A stretch of DNA of 64,000 nt from Austropuccinia psidii (lineage: Eukaryota > Basidiomycota > Pucciniomycetes > Pucciniales > Sphaerophragmiaceae), in NCBI GenBank assembly GCA_023105745.1, contig JALGQZ010000007.1, positions 5,129,592 to 5,193,591 of the forward strand, in the 5' to 3' direction. Shown piece after piece: positions 43,686-55,630 of this stretch; within the stretch, counting starts at the first letter, position 1; each line of letters opens with the position of its first letter. Both the position numbers and the translations under genes were made by a program. The notes beneath the pieces were generated by a model. It saw nothing but the letters and a program-made list of their open reading frames with translations. It searched no databases and had not been told where the DNA came from.

Positions 43686-45634
43686 CCTTGTCCAAAGATG
43701 TTGTAAATACTTTAACAGAAATTAAAAAAAGTATATTACCTCTAAAAGAAATTAAAGATAGTTTATTATCACTACAAGAAATAAATAACAATTTATCTTC
43801 TTTAACAAAAATTGTTGTGCAAAACAAGAAAGAAATTGACAACATTAAGTTTATTGTTGAAAATAATAAACCAAAGAATTTAATTGACAATACTCAACAA
43901 TTAATACAAGGACAACAGGAATTGTATAAATACATAAAAGATATCAAAGACAAGACTTTGACAATCAATTATGATGTGAGTATTGACAATCTTACAGAAA
44001 AATTAAATAAATTAAGTATTTCTGTATAAAAATTTCAAGAAAAGACTTCATCACACCAAAAATTACTTTGGGACCATGTGGAAAAAAGTGATGAAGCAAG
44101 AATGCATCTGAAAGATGACATTCAGAGTGAAATAAGGCTTATTACTGAAAAAATGGATAAAATTAATGAGGCTAATTTAAATATGCCAAAGTTATCAACA
44201 CCATTTTCTCAAATAAGAAGCCCTGTTAAAACAAAAGAGGAATTGTCAAATCCTTTCATAACAGACTTGAGTCACCAAGATAATAACCAAGTCTTAATGA
44301 AGGAAGCACCTCAATTGAAAGAATGGCCAACATTCACAGGAGAAGGTGAATATGACCACATGTCATTTATTAAAACAATTGACATGTTACAAGAAGATTA
44401 TGCCATACCAGATGAATTAATCACTGCAAGATTACATTCATTGTTGGAGAAATCTGCAAAAAGATGGTATTTTGGCATAAGACAAACAAATGGTAAAAAT
44501 ACCTGGTCTTGGTGGAAACAAGAAATAATCACCAAGTGGGCAAATGATGCCTGGAGGTATAAGGTAGAAAATGCATTTGAAAATTCTTTCTTTGACCCAG
44601 AGAAAGACAAACCTTTAACTTGGTTCTTGAAACAAGTTGAAAGGCTTAATGCACTGTACCCAGAAATGTCACAAAAAATGGTGCACATGAAAATACTTAA
44701 AAAATGTGGAGGGGAACTAGAACATGCCCTAAGAAGCAGGTGTACAGAACCATGCTCCACAGAAGATTATATAAATGCACTAGAAGATATAGTGACAAGA
44801 ACAAAAATTGGCACGACTTGGAAAAAATTGGACATTAAAAGCCCAAATAAACCATTTATCAAAAAAGATAAATCAAAAGAGTCCTTTAAGCCCAATACAT
44901 CCAACAATAATGAGCAAAGAAAATGCCATAAATTTGGAGGTATTGGACACTTAGCCAATAATTGCCTTAAAAAAGCAAAGATTAATGAAATTGTGGAAAC
45001 AGAAAACCAAAATGACAAAGAAGAGGAATCTGACTCTGAAAAAGCGACAGAAGAGACAGAAAGCTCTGAAAGTGATGGAATCAGTATAATTAATGCACAA
45101 ATTAATAATATTGATATAATTTATGAAGTACTGGATGTTAATTCAAACTTACCACAAGTTGGAACATCTGACACAAACCTGACAAACATACAAGATGCCA
45201 AAATTTATAGAACCAAACCTGCAAGAGGAATGGAATATACAGCTGGAAAGTCAAGTATAAGTATTGTTATGGTTGATAACCAAGAAGGAAAACTTAACTT
45301 GGATACAGGAGCATATTGCACTTGTGTTGGCAAAAGTTATTTAAAAACCATTGGACCAAACTGGCAAGAAAAACCTATGCCAATACAAGGTGTCAAATTT
45401 AGTAGTGCAAGTGAGAGCATGAAGCCCCTTGGAATAATTGATTTAACACGAATTTTTCCTCATCCCTCACAATGTGTCAGAATTAAAGTAGAGTTTGTAG
45501 TAATGGACAACTGTACTAGTAATCATTTCATACTTGGAAATGACTACTTATCAATCTATGGTATAGATATCTCCAACCAAAAAGATAGATATTTTTCCAT
45601 AGGAGATAACAAAAAACAAAAGTTTGGCTTCTGA
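42992..45634 (+). pseudogene. Ty3 family B Gag-protease
   Basis: Gag starts at the ATG at 42992 (MTTRRGSQYSIQSDGAG), which lies in the accessory intron 11 nt before its acceptor. The first 200 residues are Ser/Gln/Arg-rich. After a TAA at 43598 (a likely CAA change) the same frame gives a long coiled coil (EIKKSILPLKEIKDSLLSLQ). After a TAA at 44027 it gives the capsid-like core (PQLKEWPTFTGEGEYDHMSF, NTWSWWKQEI). The zinc knuckle near 44921 reads CHKFGGIGHLANNC, with Phe replacing the second Cys. The protease motif is LNLDTGAYCTCV near 45298. A TGA at 45632 separates it from pol in the same frame. Confidence 0.88.
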
Positions 45635-48600
45635 AATAACAAAAAACAAATCACAGTTATTAAGAAGGAAGAAAAAATTCCAGAAAAGCAACTTTTTATA
45701 TCTGAACAACTTAAAGAGGCAGAATTCAATCAAGAATTAACAGAAAGAATGAAAGAAAAATTTATCGACCTCTTATTTAAGTATAAAAATGCCTTTGAAA
45801 CTGACAAAGAGCCACTAGGTGCCATAATTGGACATGAAGTGGATAAAATCCTTAATGTAGAAAAACCTTACCCACCTTTATTAAGAAGACCTGCTTATCC
45901 AGCCAGTCCAAGGGCTAGAGAAGCCTTAGAGGTGCACATTAAAGAATTGATGGACCTTGGAGTATTAAGAAAGGTTGGACATAATGAACAAGTAGAAGTT
46001 ACTACACCTGTAATTATAACTTGGCTTAATGGAAAATCAAGGATGGTAGGAGACTTCAGAGCCCTGAACACCTATACCATTCCAGACAGATATCCAATAC
46101 CTAGAATCCATGAGACGTTGACCCAATTGTCACAAGCTAAGTTCATCACAGCTATGGATGCTCTTAAGGGTTTTCATCAAAATGTCCTAACAGACAATGC
46201 CAATAAACTACTAAGAATAATAGTCCATTGTGGAATTTTTGAATACTTAAGAATGCCATTTGGGATAAAAAATGCACCTTCCCATTATCAAAGAATGATG
46301 AATACCATATTTCCTGAAGAATTATCAGAAGGATGGTTAATTATCTATATTGATGATATTATAGTTTGCTCAGAAACTTGGGAAAATCACCTTACAAGAC
46401 TAGAAAGGGTACTACAAAAAATAGTCCAAGTGAATATGAAAATTTCCTTTAAAAAGTGTCATTTTGCATATAGTGAATTAAAAGCACTAGGACATGTAGT
46501 ATCTGGACTAAGTCTAGGCATAGACAAAAATAAAGTAGCAGCAGTACTACTTGGACCAATGCCTTAAACCAAAAAAGAAATGCAATCATTTCTAGGATTT
46601 GCTGGTTACTATAGACAGCATATAAAGGACTTTGCAAAAATTGCTAAATCCTTGTGTAAGCTATGTGACCAACAAACAGTCTATGAGATGACAGAAGAAA
46701 GAGTCAAGGCATATGAAGAATTGAAAAATTCCTTAACAAATGCCCCATTTCTTCTAATGCCAGATTGGAAACTACCCTTCAAACTGTACATTGATGCTTG
46801 TGGAGAAGGACTAGGTGCTGCACTTCACCAAACACAAATTATCAATGATAAACCAGTGGAAGGACCAATTTGTTTCATTTCAAGGCAAATAAAGCCAACA
46901 GAAGCAAGGTATGGAGCAAGCCAAATGGAATGCTTATGCCTAGTGTGGGCTTTAGAAAAACTGCATTATTATTTGGATGGCACAGTATTTGATGTAATGC
47001 CAGACTGTAATGCTGTTAAATCACTATTAAATATGAAGACTCCAAATAGAAATATGCTGAGATGGCAAATTGCTATCCAGGAATAGAGAGGAAATATGAC
47101 CATTGTTCATAAATCTGGAAATATTCACAAAAATGCAGATGGACTTAGCAGATGGGCTCTAGCAAATACCCCTGACAATCCAGCATGGGTACCACAAGAA
47201 GAGCACCATATAGAAGGAATATGTGTTACAGACATTGGCACAGAATTCTTTAACCAAGTTAAAGAAAGCTATAAGACAGACAAAAATTGCCATATCTTAA
47301 GCCAACTTCTAATGAAAGACTGCAAAGATCCATCACTTTCATCAAAACTGGATGAAATATGGAAGAAGGCATATGATGAAGGAAGATTCCACCTCCTTGA
47401 TGGAATCCTTTACCATAGAACAAAACACACATGTGTTATGGCCTTAACAGACAGAACACTAATAAACACTATTTTACATGAGTGTCATGATAGTGTTGCA
47501 TCTGGACATCTCTCAGAAGATAGAACACTAGAGAGGGTGAAAACCTGCTCTTGGTGGCCAAATTGGAAGAAAGATGTTGCAGAATACTGCCAAACCTGTG
47601 ACAGATGTCAAAAAGCCAACAGAGCCACAGGAAAGAAATTTGGAATGATGATCCAAATCCAAGAACCAAAATCCCCATGGGAAATAGTTCATATGGATTG
47701 GGTAACAGCCTTACCTCCAGGAGGAGACAGGAGTTATAATGCATGCCTAGTGTTAGTTGACAGGTACAGTAAAACTCCCATGTTCTTACTATGTCATAAA
47801 GATGACACAGCTATGGATACAGCCATAATGATATGGAATAGAGTCATTAGCCACACAGGCTTATTCCAAAATATTATAAGTGACAGAGACCCAAAGTTCA
47901 CTTCAGCATTATGGACAAATCTCCATAACTTGTTTGGGACAAAGTTATCATTCTCAACAGCTTATCATCCTCAAACTGATGGTTTAGCAGAAAGAATGAT
48001 ACAGACCCTAGAGGATATGATCAGAAGATTCTGTGCTTATGGGCTAGAATTCAAAGATTCTGATGGTTTTACCCATGATTGGTGTACACTAATACCAGCA
48101 CTTGAACTGGCATATAAGACATCAATCCATTCTTCTACTGGCAAAACACCAGCAATGCTAGAGAAAGGTTGGAATCCAAGACTTCCTTATGATACCCTCA
48201 AAAAGGACTTAGTGGATATACATCCAACAGCAAGCAGTTTCAAAATAATGCTTGATAAAGCAAGAAACCATGCAAACAGATGCATGCAAGACTCTTTTAA
48301 ATATGCAAAAGAAAGATGGGATAAAAGTCATAAGCCACCTGATTTCAAAATAGGAGACTTGGTTTTAGTATCAACCCTTAATTTTAATAACATAAAAGGC
48401 CCAAAGAAACTGAAAGATTCCTTTGCAGGACCATTTATGATAAAAGCACTTCATGGACCCAATGCTGTGCAATTAGAACTCACAGGTGAACTAATGAACA
48501 AACACCCAACTTTCCCTGTAAGTCTGATAAAACCTTACAGTTCAAGTGACAAGGAGTTATTTCCACTAAGAAATAAACCCCCACTTGAGGTTCCCCCCTT

Positions 48601-48808
48601 GGCAGAAGGAGAGGAAAAGAAAATAGTAAAAGTCCTTAAAGAAAGAAGGACAAGAAACAAAAAAGAAAGGGAATACCTTGTAAGGTATAGAAATTCAACT
48701 CAAGAAGATGAATGGCTACTTGAGAAAGATATAACAAATGCTGATAAACTACTAAGAAGGTTCAGACATGAAAGAAAACCTGAGGATAAAAAAGTGAAGC
48801 ATTATTGA
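45635..48808 (+). pseudogene. Ty3 family B polymerase and integrase
   Basis: It continues the gag frame. Reverse transcriptase: YPPLLRRPAYPAS, SRMVGDFRALNTYT, then the active site IIYIDDIIVCSETW near 46340. A TAA at 46565 interrupts [14 protein letters not shown]. RNase H shows [24 protein letters not shown] and PDCNAVKSL (the usual Thr before Asp is Pro). A TAG at 47084 interrupts QE-RGN. Integrase has [44 protein letters not shown] and [14 protein letters not shown]. The chromodomain-like end is [16 protein letters not shown]...LRRFRHERK. Only single-codon stops break it, so decay is recent compared with the other copies. Confidence 0.9.
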
Positions 48809-48907
48809 GCTTCAAGACTAACAAAGTCTATTGAAGAGGTAGGACAGTGGATGATACCCTAATCATACATATCAAATTGTGGTACAATCTTTTTTGGTGG
48901 TAGGGAA

Positions 48908-50872
48908 TGTGAGCCTTTGAGATATGACCACATACCCAATAAGGTCACAAAAAAGATTAAGAATAATTATACATTAAAAATAATTACTTAAATATACAAA
49001 AAATACCATAAATTGGTACAAAAATTGGTTTAACTTAAAAACCAATGAATCAACATGTAAAATAAATTATAACATTGGATTCCTCATGGAAAAATACACA
49101 TATACAATTTTTATGGCATATCTGTAAAGTCAATATTTAATGAATTATAAGGTATAATACCTTATAAAAACCAGAAAACCTTATTTATCTCAGGAGCTAA
49201 TGAAACAACATATGGAATAAATTGTACCAGTGGACTCCCCACAAAAATCCACACATAAAACAATTAATAAGCTAATTTCCAAAGTCAATACTTAAGGAAT
49301 TATCCTGAATATATGCACTTTTTTGGTCAACGCATATATTCAAGGATCATAGCTAATATCTTATAAACTATACATGATAGAATGATGAACCAAAAATGAA
49401 GTTACCACGTAATTACTGTAGGAACACAGATATGAACTGTATTTTACAAATTATAAACAAGGTTAAAACCTATGATGAAATATTGATAAAAATCAACAGA
49501 GCTGTTGACCACTTTGTTGTGAAAGTGGTCCAAACTTAAAAAAAAGTATACAGTTGGATTCTACTAGTTCATTCGTGAAGAATGATGTAATTTTTATTAT
49601 TAAATTCAGGGTATAACCCCCTGAAATCAAGGTTTTAAGTTTAAAATATTGAATTTCGACAGAAAAGATGAGTTACAAGAAAAATCATCAAAATTAGAGT
49701 TTTGATGATGTAATGAAAAGCTCTTGGCAGCATAATAAGGTTATGCCAGGCTATCAGAATTCACTCTCTGAATTGCTGTAGCGTGTAAATCTTAAAAGTT
49801 ATTAAAGATCAACGTTTGAGCTTAAATTGAGCAGTTATGATCACCTACTGTAACCTTAAATTAAGTTTAACAGTCATAAGAGTGATAAAATTGGTGAATA
49901 CTATTAGTTTATGATTAAAACTAATAAAATCCACGAAATTTGGGGTTCTGCCAAGCCTCTGATGTCATCAAACTTAGAGTTATAGTGATAACTCTAAATA
50001 ATGGTGTAATAATGATGTAATATGGTTTGATCATGATGTAATCACCCTCAAACCTTAAAATATTGATCAATTCCAGTGGATATGATCAGTACACGTCCAC
50101 TAGAAGCCTGTTGGACTCTAGGAGGGAGGTATTTACTATAAATAGAGCTCTTTTTACTCTATTTTCCCCTCAGACGCATCAAAAACATTAAATCAATTAA
50201 ATAAAAGGTAATTTCTTTATTCTTTATATATAAAACTCTTATATTATTAAAGACCAAAGACCATCTTATTATTAATCACTGCTTTTAAGTGATTAAATCA
50301 ATTCTTTAATTGTTTTTGTCATAAATCTCTCTAAAAACTCATTTCCACGTAAAATCAAGAATTTTAGTAAATTTTCTTTATTTTTATTGTAAATATAAAT
50401 TAAAAAGGTTGTATTATATTCTTTTGGCGTAAAATATCTCAAAATTATTATTTTAAGTGTTCAAAGTAGGTTATTTCATCTTATTATAATAATTTCTCTC
50501 TTAATTATTACTCTTAATAATCCTTAATTAATATAAATAGTATTTATATTAATATATAACTTGAATATTGGTAATATTATTGCTATTAATTGTTTTTTAC
50601 GCCTTTATTATTTGTTGGTAACAATAATAAAGAGCTTTATAATATATTCATTATTTTATATTAATATATTATTTATAATATTATAATTTCATATAATATT
50701 AATTATATTATTATATTTATTTAATAATATAATATTTTTACGCCATAATAATAATATTTCTTTATTATTATTATTATTTTAATCTTATTTATTTCAATTA
50801 TAAGGACATTCAGAGTACAATAAGTAACAAATTAGTAATTTATTACTTATTGTTTCATAGTCAAACCTTACA
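48908..50872 (+). repeat. Family B 3' LTR
   Basis: This 1965-bp LTR runs from TGTGAGCCTTTGAG to CAAACCTTACA. Relative to the 5' LTR it lacks about 40 bp near its start and about 20 bp of a small inverted repeat near 50595. A TATAAATAG box is at 50137-50145. The sequence after 50872 is abruptly more GC-rich. Confidence 0.9.
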
Positions 50873-52825
50873 CGCACAAGGTGGATAGAAGTGAGGTTCT
50901 GAACAGATCAGAAGAATAAAAAAACAGGCAAAAGGCAGGGGAGTGGGGCTAGTGGAGTGCAAAAGACAAAAGTAGAAAGGCAGGAAGACCAAAGGGAATA
51001 TGCACAAGAAGGACAAACGCGGGTAAGGTTGAACGAAGTTGAGTGGGTGAGAAAGAAAGTGAAGGGCGTGTCGTGTGAAGATGGTCTTTTATACCATGGT
51101 GAAGCTGACACGATCTCAGCAGTTGCAGCACCCGCAAAAGTCTGAGCTTCAAGGCGTGTGGGCAAAATTGAAGCTGAGTCTCAGCAAATGCTGCAACTGA
51201 GAAGTGAAATGCTCACGTGAGGTGGAAGAACAATGGGGGTCTGGCTGAGTATTGCTATTGATTGAATTGTCAAGCTGAGTCAAATCCCCTTTGTTTCCTT
51301 AAATAGCCACCCGATCACCCAGGAGGGTGCTCCTGAGGCCCTTGTTGAATGTGCATTGTGGGTGCAATGCACATTCAATGCCACATGCAGAAATGCACCC
51401 GGTGCATTTTCTCACAAGTGACCGCGGCAAGATTACCGGCCGTATGGCCTGGTAATAGCATGTGAAGAAAGGGGGGGGCTTTAACACAAGTGAATACAGC
51501 GTGAGCTTGCCTCGACCCATTGCTCAGGTTTGCTTTTGGGTCATAATTGAAATGCTCAGTGGCTGAACATTTTAATTGCACAGTGATTGAACTATTGATA
51601 TAACAATATCAAATGCACCGTGCTGAGCCATTGCTCAGTCATTTGTGTATGCACACAATCTGAGCATTTGGCACAGCATTGGATGACATTTCAGCCAGGT
51701 GCAGCATTTCACACGCTTTGGTGAAGTGCTCCAAACTGAGCCTTCCAATGAACTATTGCAAAAATAATTCATTCCATGGCTCTACTGAGCACTTCCTTCC
51801 TGTGCGTTTGACCATGACATGCTCAGCTTGCGTGTGCAAATCTGGTGAAACGCAATGCTGAGCATGTCGCACATGAGCTACGTATATGCAAACGATCGGA
51901 AGGTGCATGCACATTCGCTATATGCATGCAGGCTCAAGTAGTATTACACCTTCCTGATCTGTACAGCCAACACTGTAGTACGCAGTACACCTTTGTAAAT
52001 GTATGCTGCGGGGCAGAGCAAAAGCTGTTCATCAATGTAACATGCAATCACGTCAAGCCACGAGTCATATCTCTCACCTGCATCCCTTTGATGCACCTTG
52101 CTGGAAAGCTCTGCCTAACTACGGCACAGATGCGCATGTAACGCAAGTTAATGTAAGTGGGTCATAATGGGATGACTTATCATTTGGGTCATACACAAAC
52201 AGTGTATTCACTCCGGTGCCATTGTTGGGGCAAACTTTGACTGGCCGCACTTGTTCATCCCGCGTTCTCATTGTTGGGCAGCCACACGCTTTCATACGCA
52301 CCCCCAACGGGTCATACACATGTAACTTTCACACGCCCGGAAGACATTTTACTGCCACTCTTCCAACTGCCTATTTTCTTGGTCGGGTTGTCAGCTTGAC
52401 TGCAGACGCTCACCCGCTTGCGCGTGGAAACCTGAGGCCAATCAGTGTGGATTTTCTTCAGCCTCATCCGCATTAGAATAATCGCGGCCTATGATTGCTG
52501 AGGCTGGTTATGTTTGCGTGAGGATCTCCCACAGCGGGTCATTTTCTGCACGTTCTCACGCGCCCCGCACAAGCTGTGGGGCCTGGCTTGCAGCCAAAAA
52601 TTCCCTTGGGCGTGTGGCCTCTTTCTCCGGAGTTTTGTACACGCATGAGGCAAAGACCATGATCCCAATCTTGGGGGATTAGTAGCCTCCTAAAAATGCA
52701 ATAGGGCTGAATGTATATGTGGATCACACCTCACGGTCGGTGCCCTGTTTGATCATGCCACACATCCCCCCCTGAAGCCTAGTTGGCATCAGTCAACAAA
52801 AAACTTCACGCCAAATCAAACTCAT
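50873..52825. other. GC-richer region with hairpins and GCTCAG/CTGAGC words, no recognised gene
   Basis: The first 270 bases are purine-rich on the plus strand. Between 51345 and 51456 lie three hairpins: TTGAATGTGCATTG with its complement (51345-51378), AAATGCACC/GGTGCATTT (51391-51409) and ATTACCGGCC/GGCCTGGTAAT (51432-51456). From 51520 to 51870 the word GCTCAG or its complement CTGAGC occurs about nine times. ORFs here are short and carry no domain. This resembles a subterminal repeat region of a large DNA transposon. Confidence 0.55.
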
Positions 52826-52847
52826 GTTTGGTGGCACGCCACCAAAC
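52826..52847. repeat. 22-nt near-perfect palindrome
   Basis: GTTTGGTGGC and its exact complement GCCACCAAAC are separated by AC. It lies about 500 bp upstream of the helicase start in a stretch with no other recognisable feature up to 53351. Confidence 0.8.
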
Positions 52848-53351
52848 ATATCTCACCCGCCCACACACAAACATCCCCACAGTGAGATTGCCCTTTGAAA
52901 CCGCCAACATTGCCTAGTAGGTCCCTGTGCGACAATTCACCTGGGGATGATACAATCATTGTTTGCTGTCACACCAGCGAACATGGCCACATGCCTCTAA
53001 TATTCCCCTCCACAATAAGTTGCTACAACCCACCCAATCTCGGATATGCTAATGTCAACCTTGTTCCACCAAAGGTTTCGTAACTTGCTGCAGATCCAGC
53101 AGTCATATCGGTGCACCCACAGTTTGGCCACCTTGCCTCGATATATGTCCCAAATTGGATATGAAAATTATCAGCCCAAGAGGCCCACCCCCATCAAGTA
53201 CATGCATGTAACCACAGGCCATCCCCCCTTGACCCCATTGCTGCCTCTCATATAAGCTCCCCACCTGCGCTTATCCGCCTTCATTCCGTTTAGCTAATCC
53301 TTCCCGATCATATAGTTTCCGACTATCCCCAAATAATTTAAAATAGCCATC

Positions 53352-55630
53352 ATGTCAACCCTTTCACAACCACTTTGCATTGGGATGATTAATATTTGTA
53401 TTTGAATAAATAGTGATATAACCTTAAATCCTGAGAATTCCAACTTAGCTTCTTGGATTATCATATGGCACAATCAACACAACATATTTGTTTATCTCCC
53501 CAATCACCAGCATGCTATTGTCTCTCTACCTGCAACCCTTTCCAAAACGTTGATACCATTCCTTGGAGCACCAAAAACTTTCATGCACTGTGGTCCTGGT
53601 GGGGCATGGATTGAAAATTGCAAATCCAATCCTACTCAAATATTATTCGTTGAGGGAGTATTTATGACTGATGCAAATGATCCCTCCTCATCTCAGAAAC
53701 CCAAACTAGCATTGATGTTCTTCACATGGTCTCCAAACATTTTATTCATAATGGAAAGCTTTCGAACACAAGATTTCAAGCTTAAAATGCCCAAAGAATA
53801 TGACTGTAATACTCATAGTCAATGTCAACTCTTTACTCCAACATTTCCCGCTTCAAACTCGACACCAGCTTCATATCCTGCTGTTTCATCATTGATTTCC
53901 AAGCAAAAACTGATACAATTACCCAGTTGATCAGAACTCCCCATGATGACCCCACCCCATGCCATTATTCAAACCCCCCTCCTCCCTCATCAAAAGACCG
54001 GGTTAGCTTTTCTCTGGGATAGAGAAATCCCCAATGGCCAATCAGCCCGTAACCTTTGTGCCACCTCACCCCCAGGATCCACTTTCAATGCCAGGCACAT
54101 CATTACAAACAAGGTCGTTAGCTCATTTGAATCCCTTTCAACCAATACCCCTCTTGGAGGACTGCTCGCGGATGATATGGGATTAGGTAAAACCATTCAG
54201 GCCATTGCTCTAATTGGTACCTCCAAGGAGCGGATGATTGCAAACCCCCATCGCTCCACGCCCACCATGATCATCTGCCCCCTTCGCTTAATTACCAACC
54301 GGCAATCAGAAATATCCAAGCATGCTCAGGCTGGAGCACTGCATTCCAAAATCTACCATGGTCCCACTCGTCCCGCATTATTCAAAGCCGACATCTTAAA
54401 ATATGATATCATCATCACTTCTTACAATACTATCACCCAAGAATTTAAGCAAACCAATACCTCTACATCATTCATTTTTCAAATCAATTGGCATTGTATA
54501 ATTTTGGATGAAGCACAGTGAGTGTCTGATCTTAAATTATTTAAATTACCTTTTATATCCAATAACCCTTGCCCCATATTATAGCTATATTCGCTCTCAA
54601 TACACTGCCACTCACTGTGCCATTAATAGCCTCCTTTCATCCTGTCGAATATGTTTAACGGGCACACCTATTCACAACACCATTTATGACCTTTTGGGCA
54701 TAATATCATTCATCACTCAACCCCAGAGCGCCGATCAAGATAACTGGTCACCATTCATCCTGAGTAGTCTTTCCAAAGGTCGCAATGATATCTTGCATTT
54801 GGCATTGCGGAATTTAAGTTTGCCCCGCACCAAAACCACACATCTCAAATCCCTCCCCACTATTAGCCACCATTATGAGCTGCTCCCACTCAAACCGACC
54901 ATGCAGCAAGAATATTCCATATTATATGAAGAATTCCTATCATCCAAAAGCAAAGGACCAGGAGAATTTTTCAGAAATATTAATAAGCTGCAAATATGTT
55001 GTAACCATCACATCATGCTTAACCCAATTGCGGAGGCGGATTTGGAAGACCCTGAGGGCAGGAGCACTCAGGATAACTCGCCAACAATCACCCGAACTAT
55101 TGTGGATGTGGAAACATGCATGATGAGTAGTAAACTTGCACACCTCCTACAAAGCTTAATGAAGAACAAACAAACAAGGTGTGGTCCAACCAAATTGGTG
55201 GTTTATACCCAATGGACACAATTTCTTTATTTGTGTGTTAATTGTAATATGCATCCATTACCAATTGAATCCATCTGACTTTTTCATATTGTAGAATTGG
55301 TATTGCACTTGCCCATCACTCTATCCTTTCAGCACGAATTGATGGAACAATTACAGCACGAGCACAGGAGAAGGCACTGGAGAATTTCTTCAGTAATCCT
55401 GAATGTGAAGTACTGATTGCATCCATTGCTGCAGCTGGAACTGGCCTCAATATAACTTGTGCTAATATGGTCTCTTTAATGGTGAGGGGACCCCCAAAAT
55501 TCTTCCCTGATTTGCGGCCCCTGACATCCACATTTCCAGGAGCCCAATTGGAACCCAGCCATTGAGGCTCAGGCTGTTGATTGACCCCATCGTATTGGCC
55601 AACAACAACCTGTAAAGGTCATTCAGTTGA
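53352..55630 (+). pseudogene. SNF2-family helicase/ATPase pseudogene, three introns
   Basis: This would encode a Rad5/Rad16-like SNF2 ATPase that remodels DNA-protein complexes. Exon 1 (53352-54517) has an N-terminal region of about 195 codons, then LLPHQKTGLAFLW, Walker A GGLLADDMGLGKTIQAIALI, MIICPLRLI and DIIITSYNTI. Introns lie at 54518-54584, 55233-55294 and 55482-55539 (67, 62, 58 bp, all GT-AG and frame-preserving). Splicing intron 1 gives motif II DEAH. Exon 2 has CRICLTGTPIHN. Exon 3 has RIDGTITARAQEKAL and ASIAAAGTGLNIT. Exon 4 has EPNWNPAIEAQ and HRIGQQQP. In-frame TGA codons at 53403, 53928 and 55582 kill it; the last replaces the Arg expected before HRIGQ. The C-terminus after motif VI is missing. 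Confidence 0.88.

Larger units (their letters stand above)
40236..50872 (+). mobile_element. Full-length Ty3 chromovirus, family B
   Basis: Order: LTR 40236-42261, primer-site region 42262, accessory exon 42769, gag-pol frame 42992-48808, tract GGTGGTAGGGAA, LTR 48908-50872. All domains are present, but five in-frame stops break the gag-pol frame. The flanks CCAGC and CGCAC do not match as a target duplication. The two LTRs also differ by several indels (2026 and 1965 bp), while the unrelated-site LTR at 61793 is also 2026 bp. A recombinant origin is possible. Confidence 0.9.

Noticed and set aside
50908..52682. Several 60-98-residue ORFs in the GC-richer flank
   Set aside because: They overlap on both strands, lack domains, and coincide with palindromes and repeated words.
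54508..54584. An independent gene starting inside the helicase
   Set aside because: This is read-through of intron 1 before exon 2; splicing joins the frames exactly.
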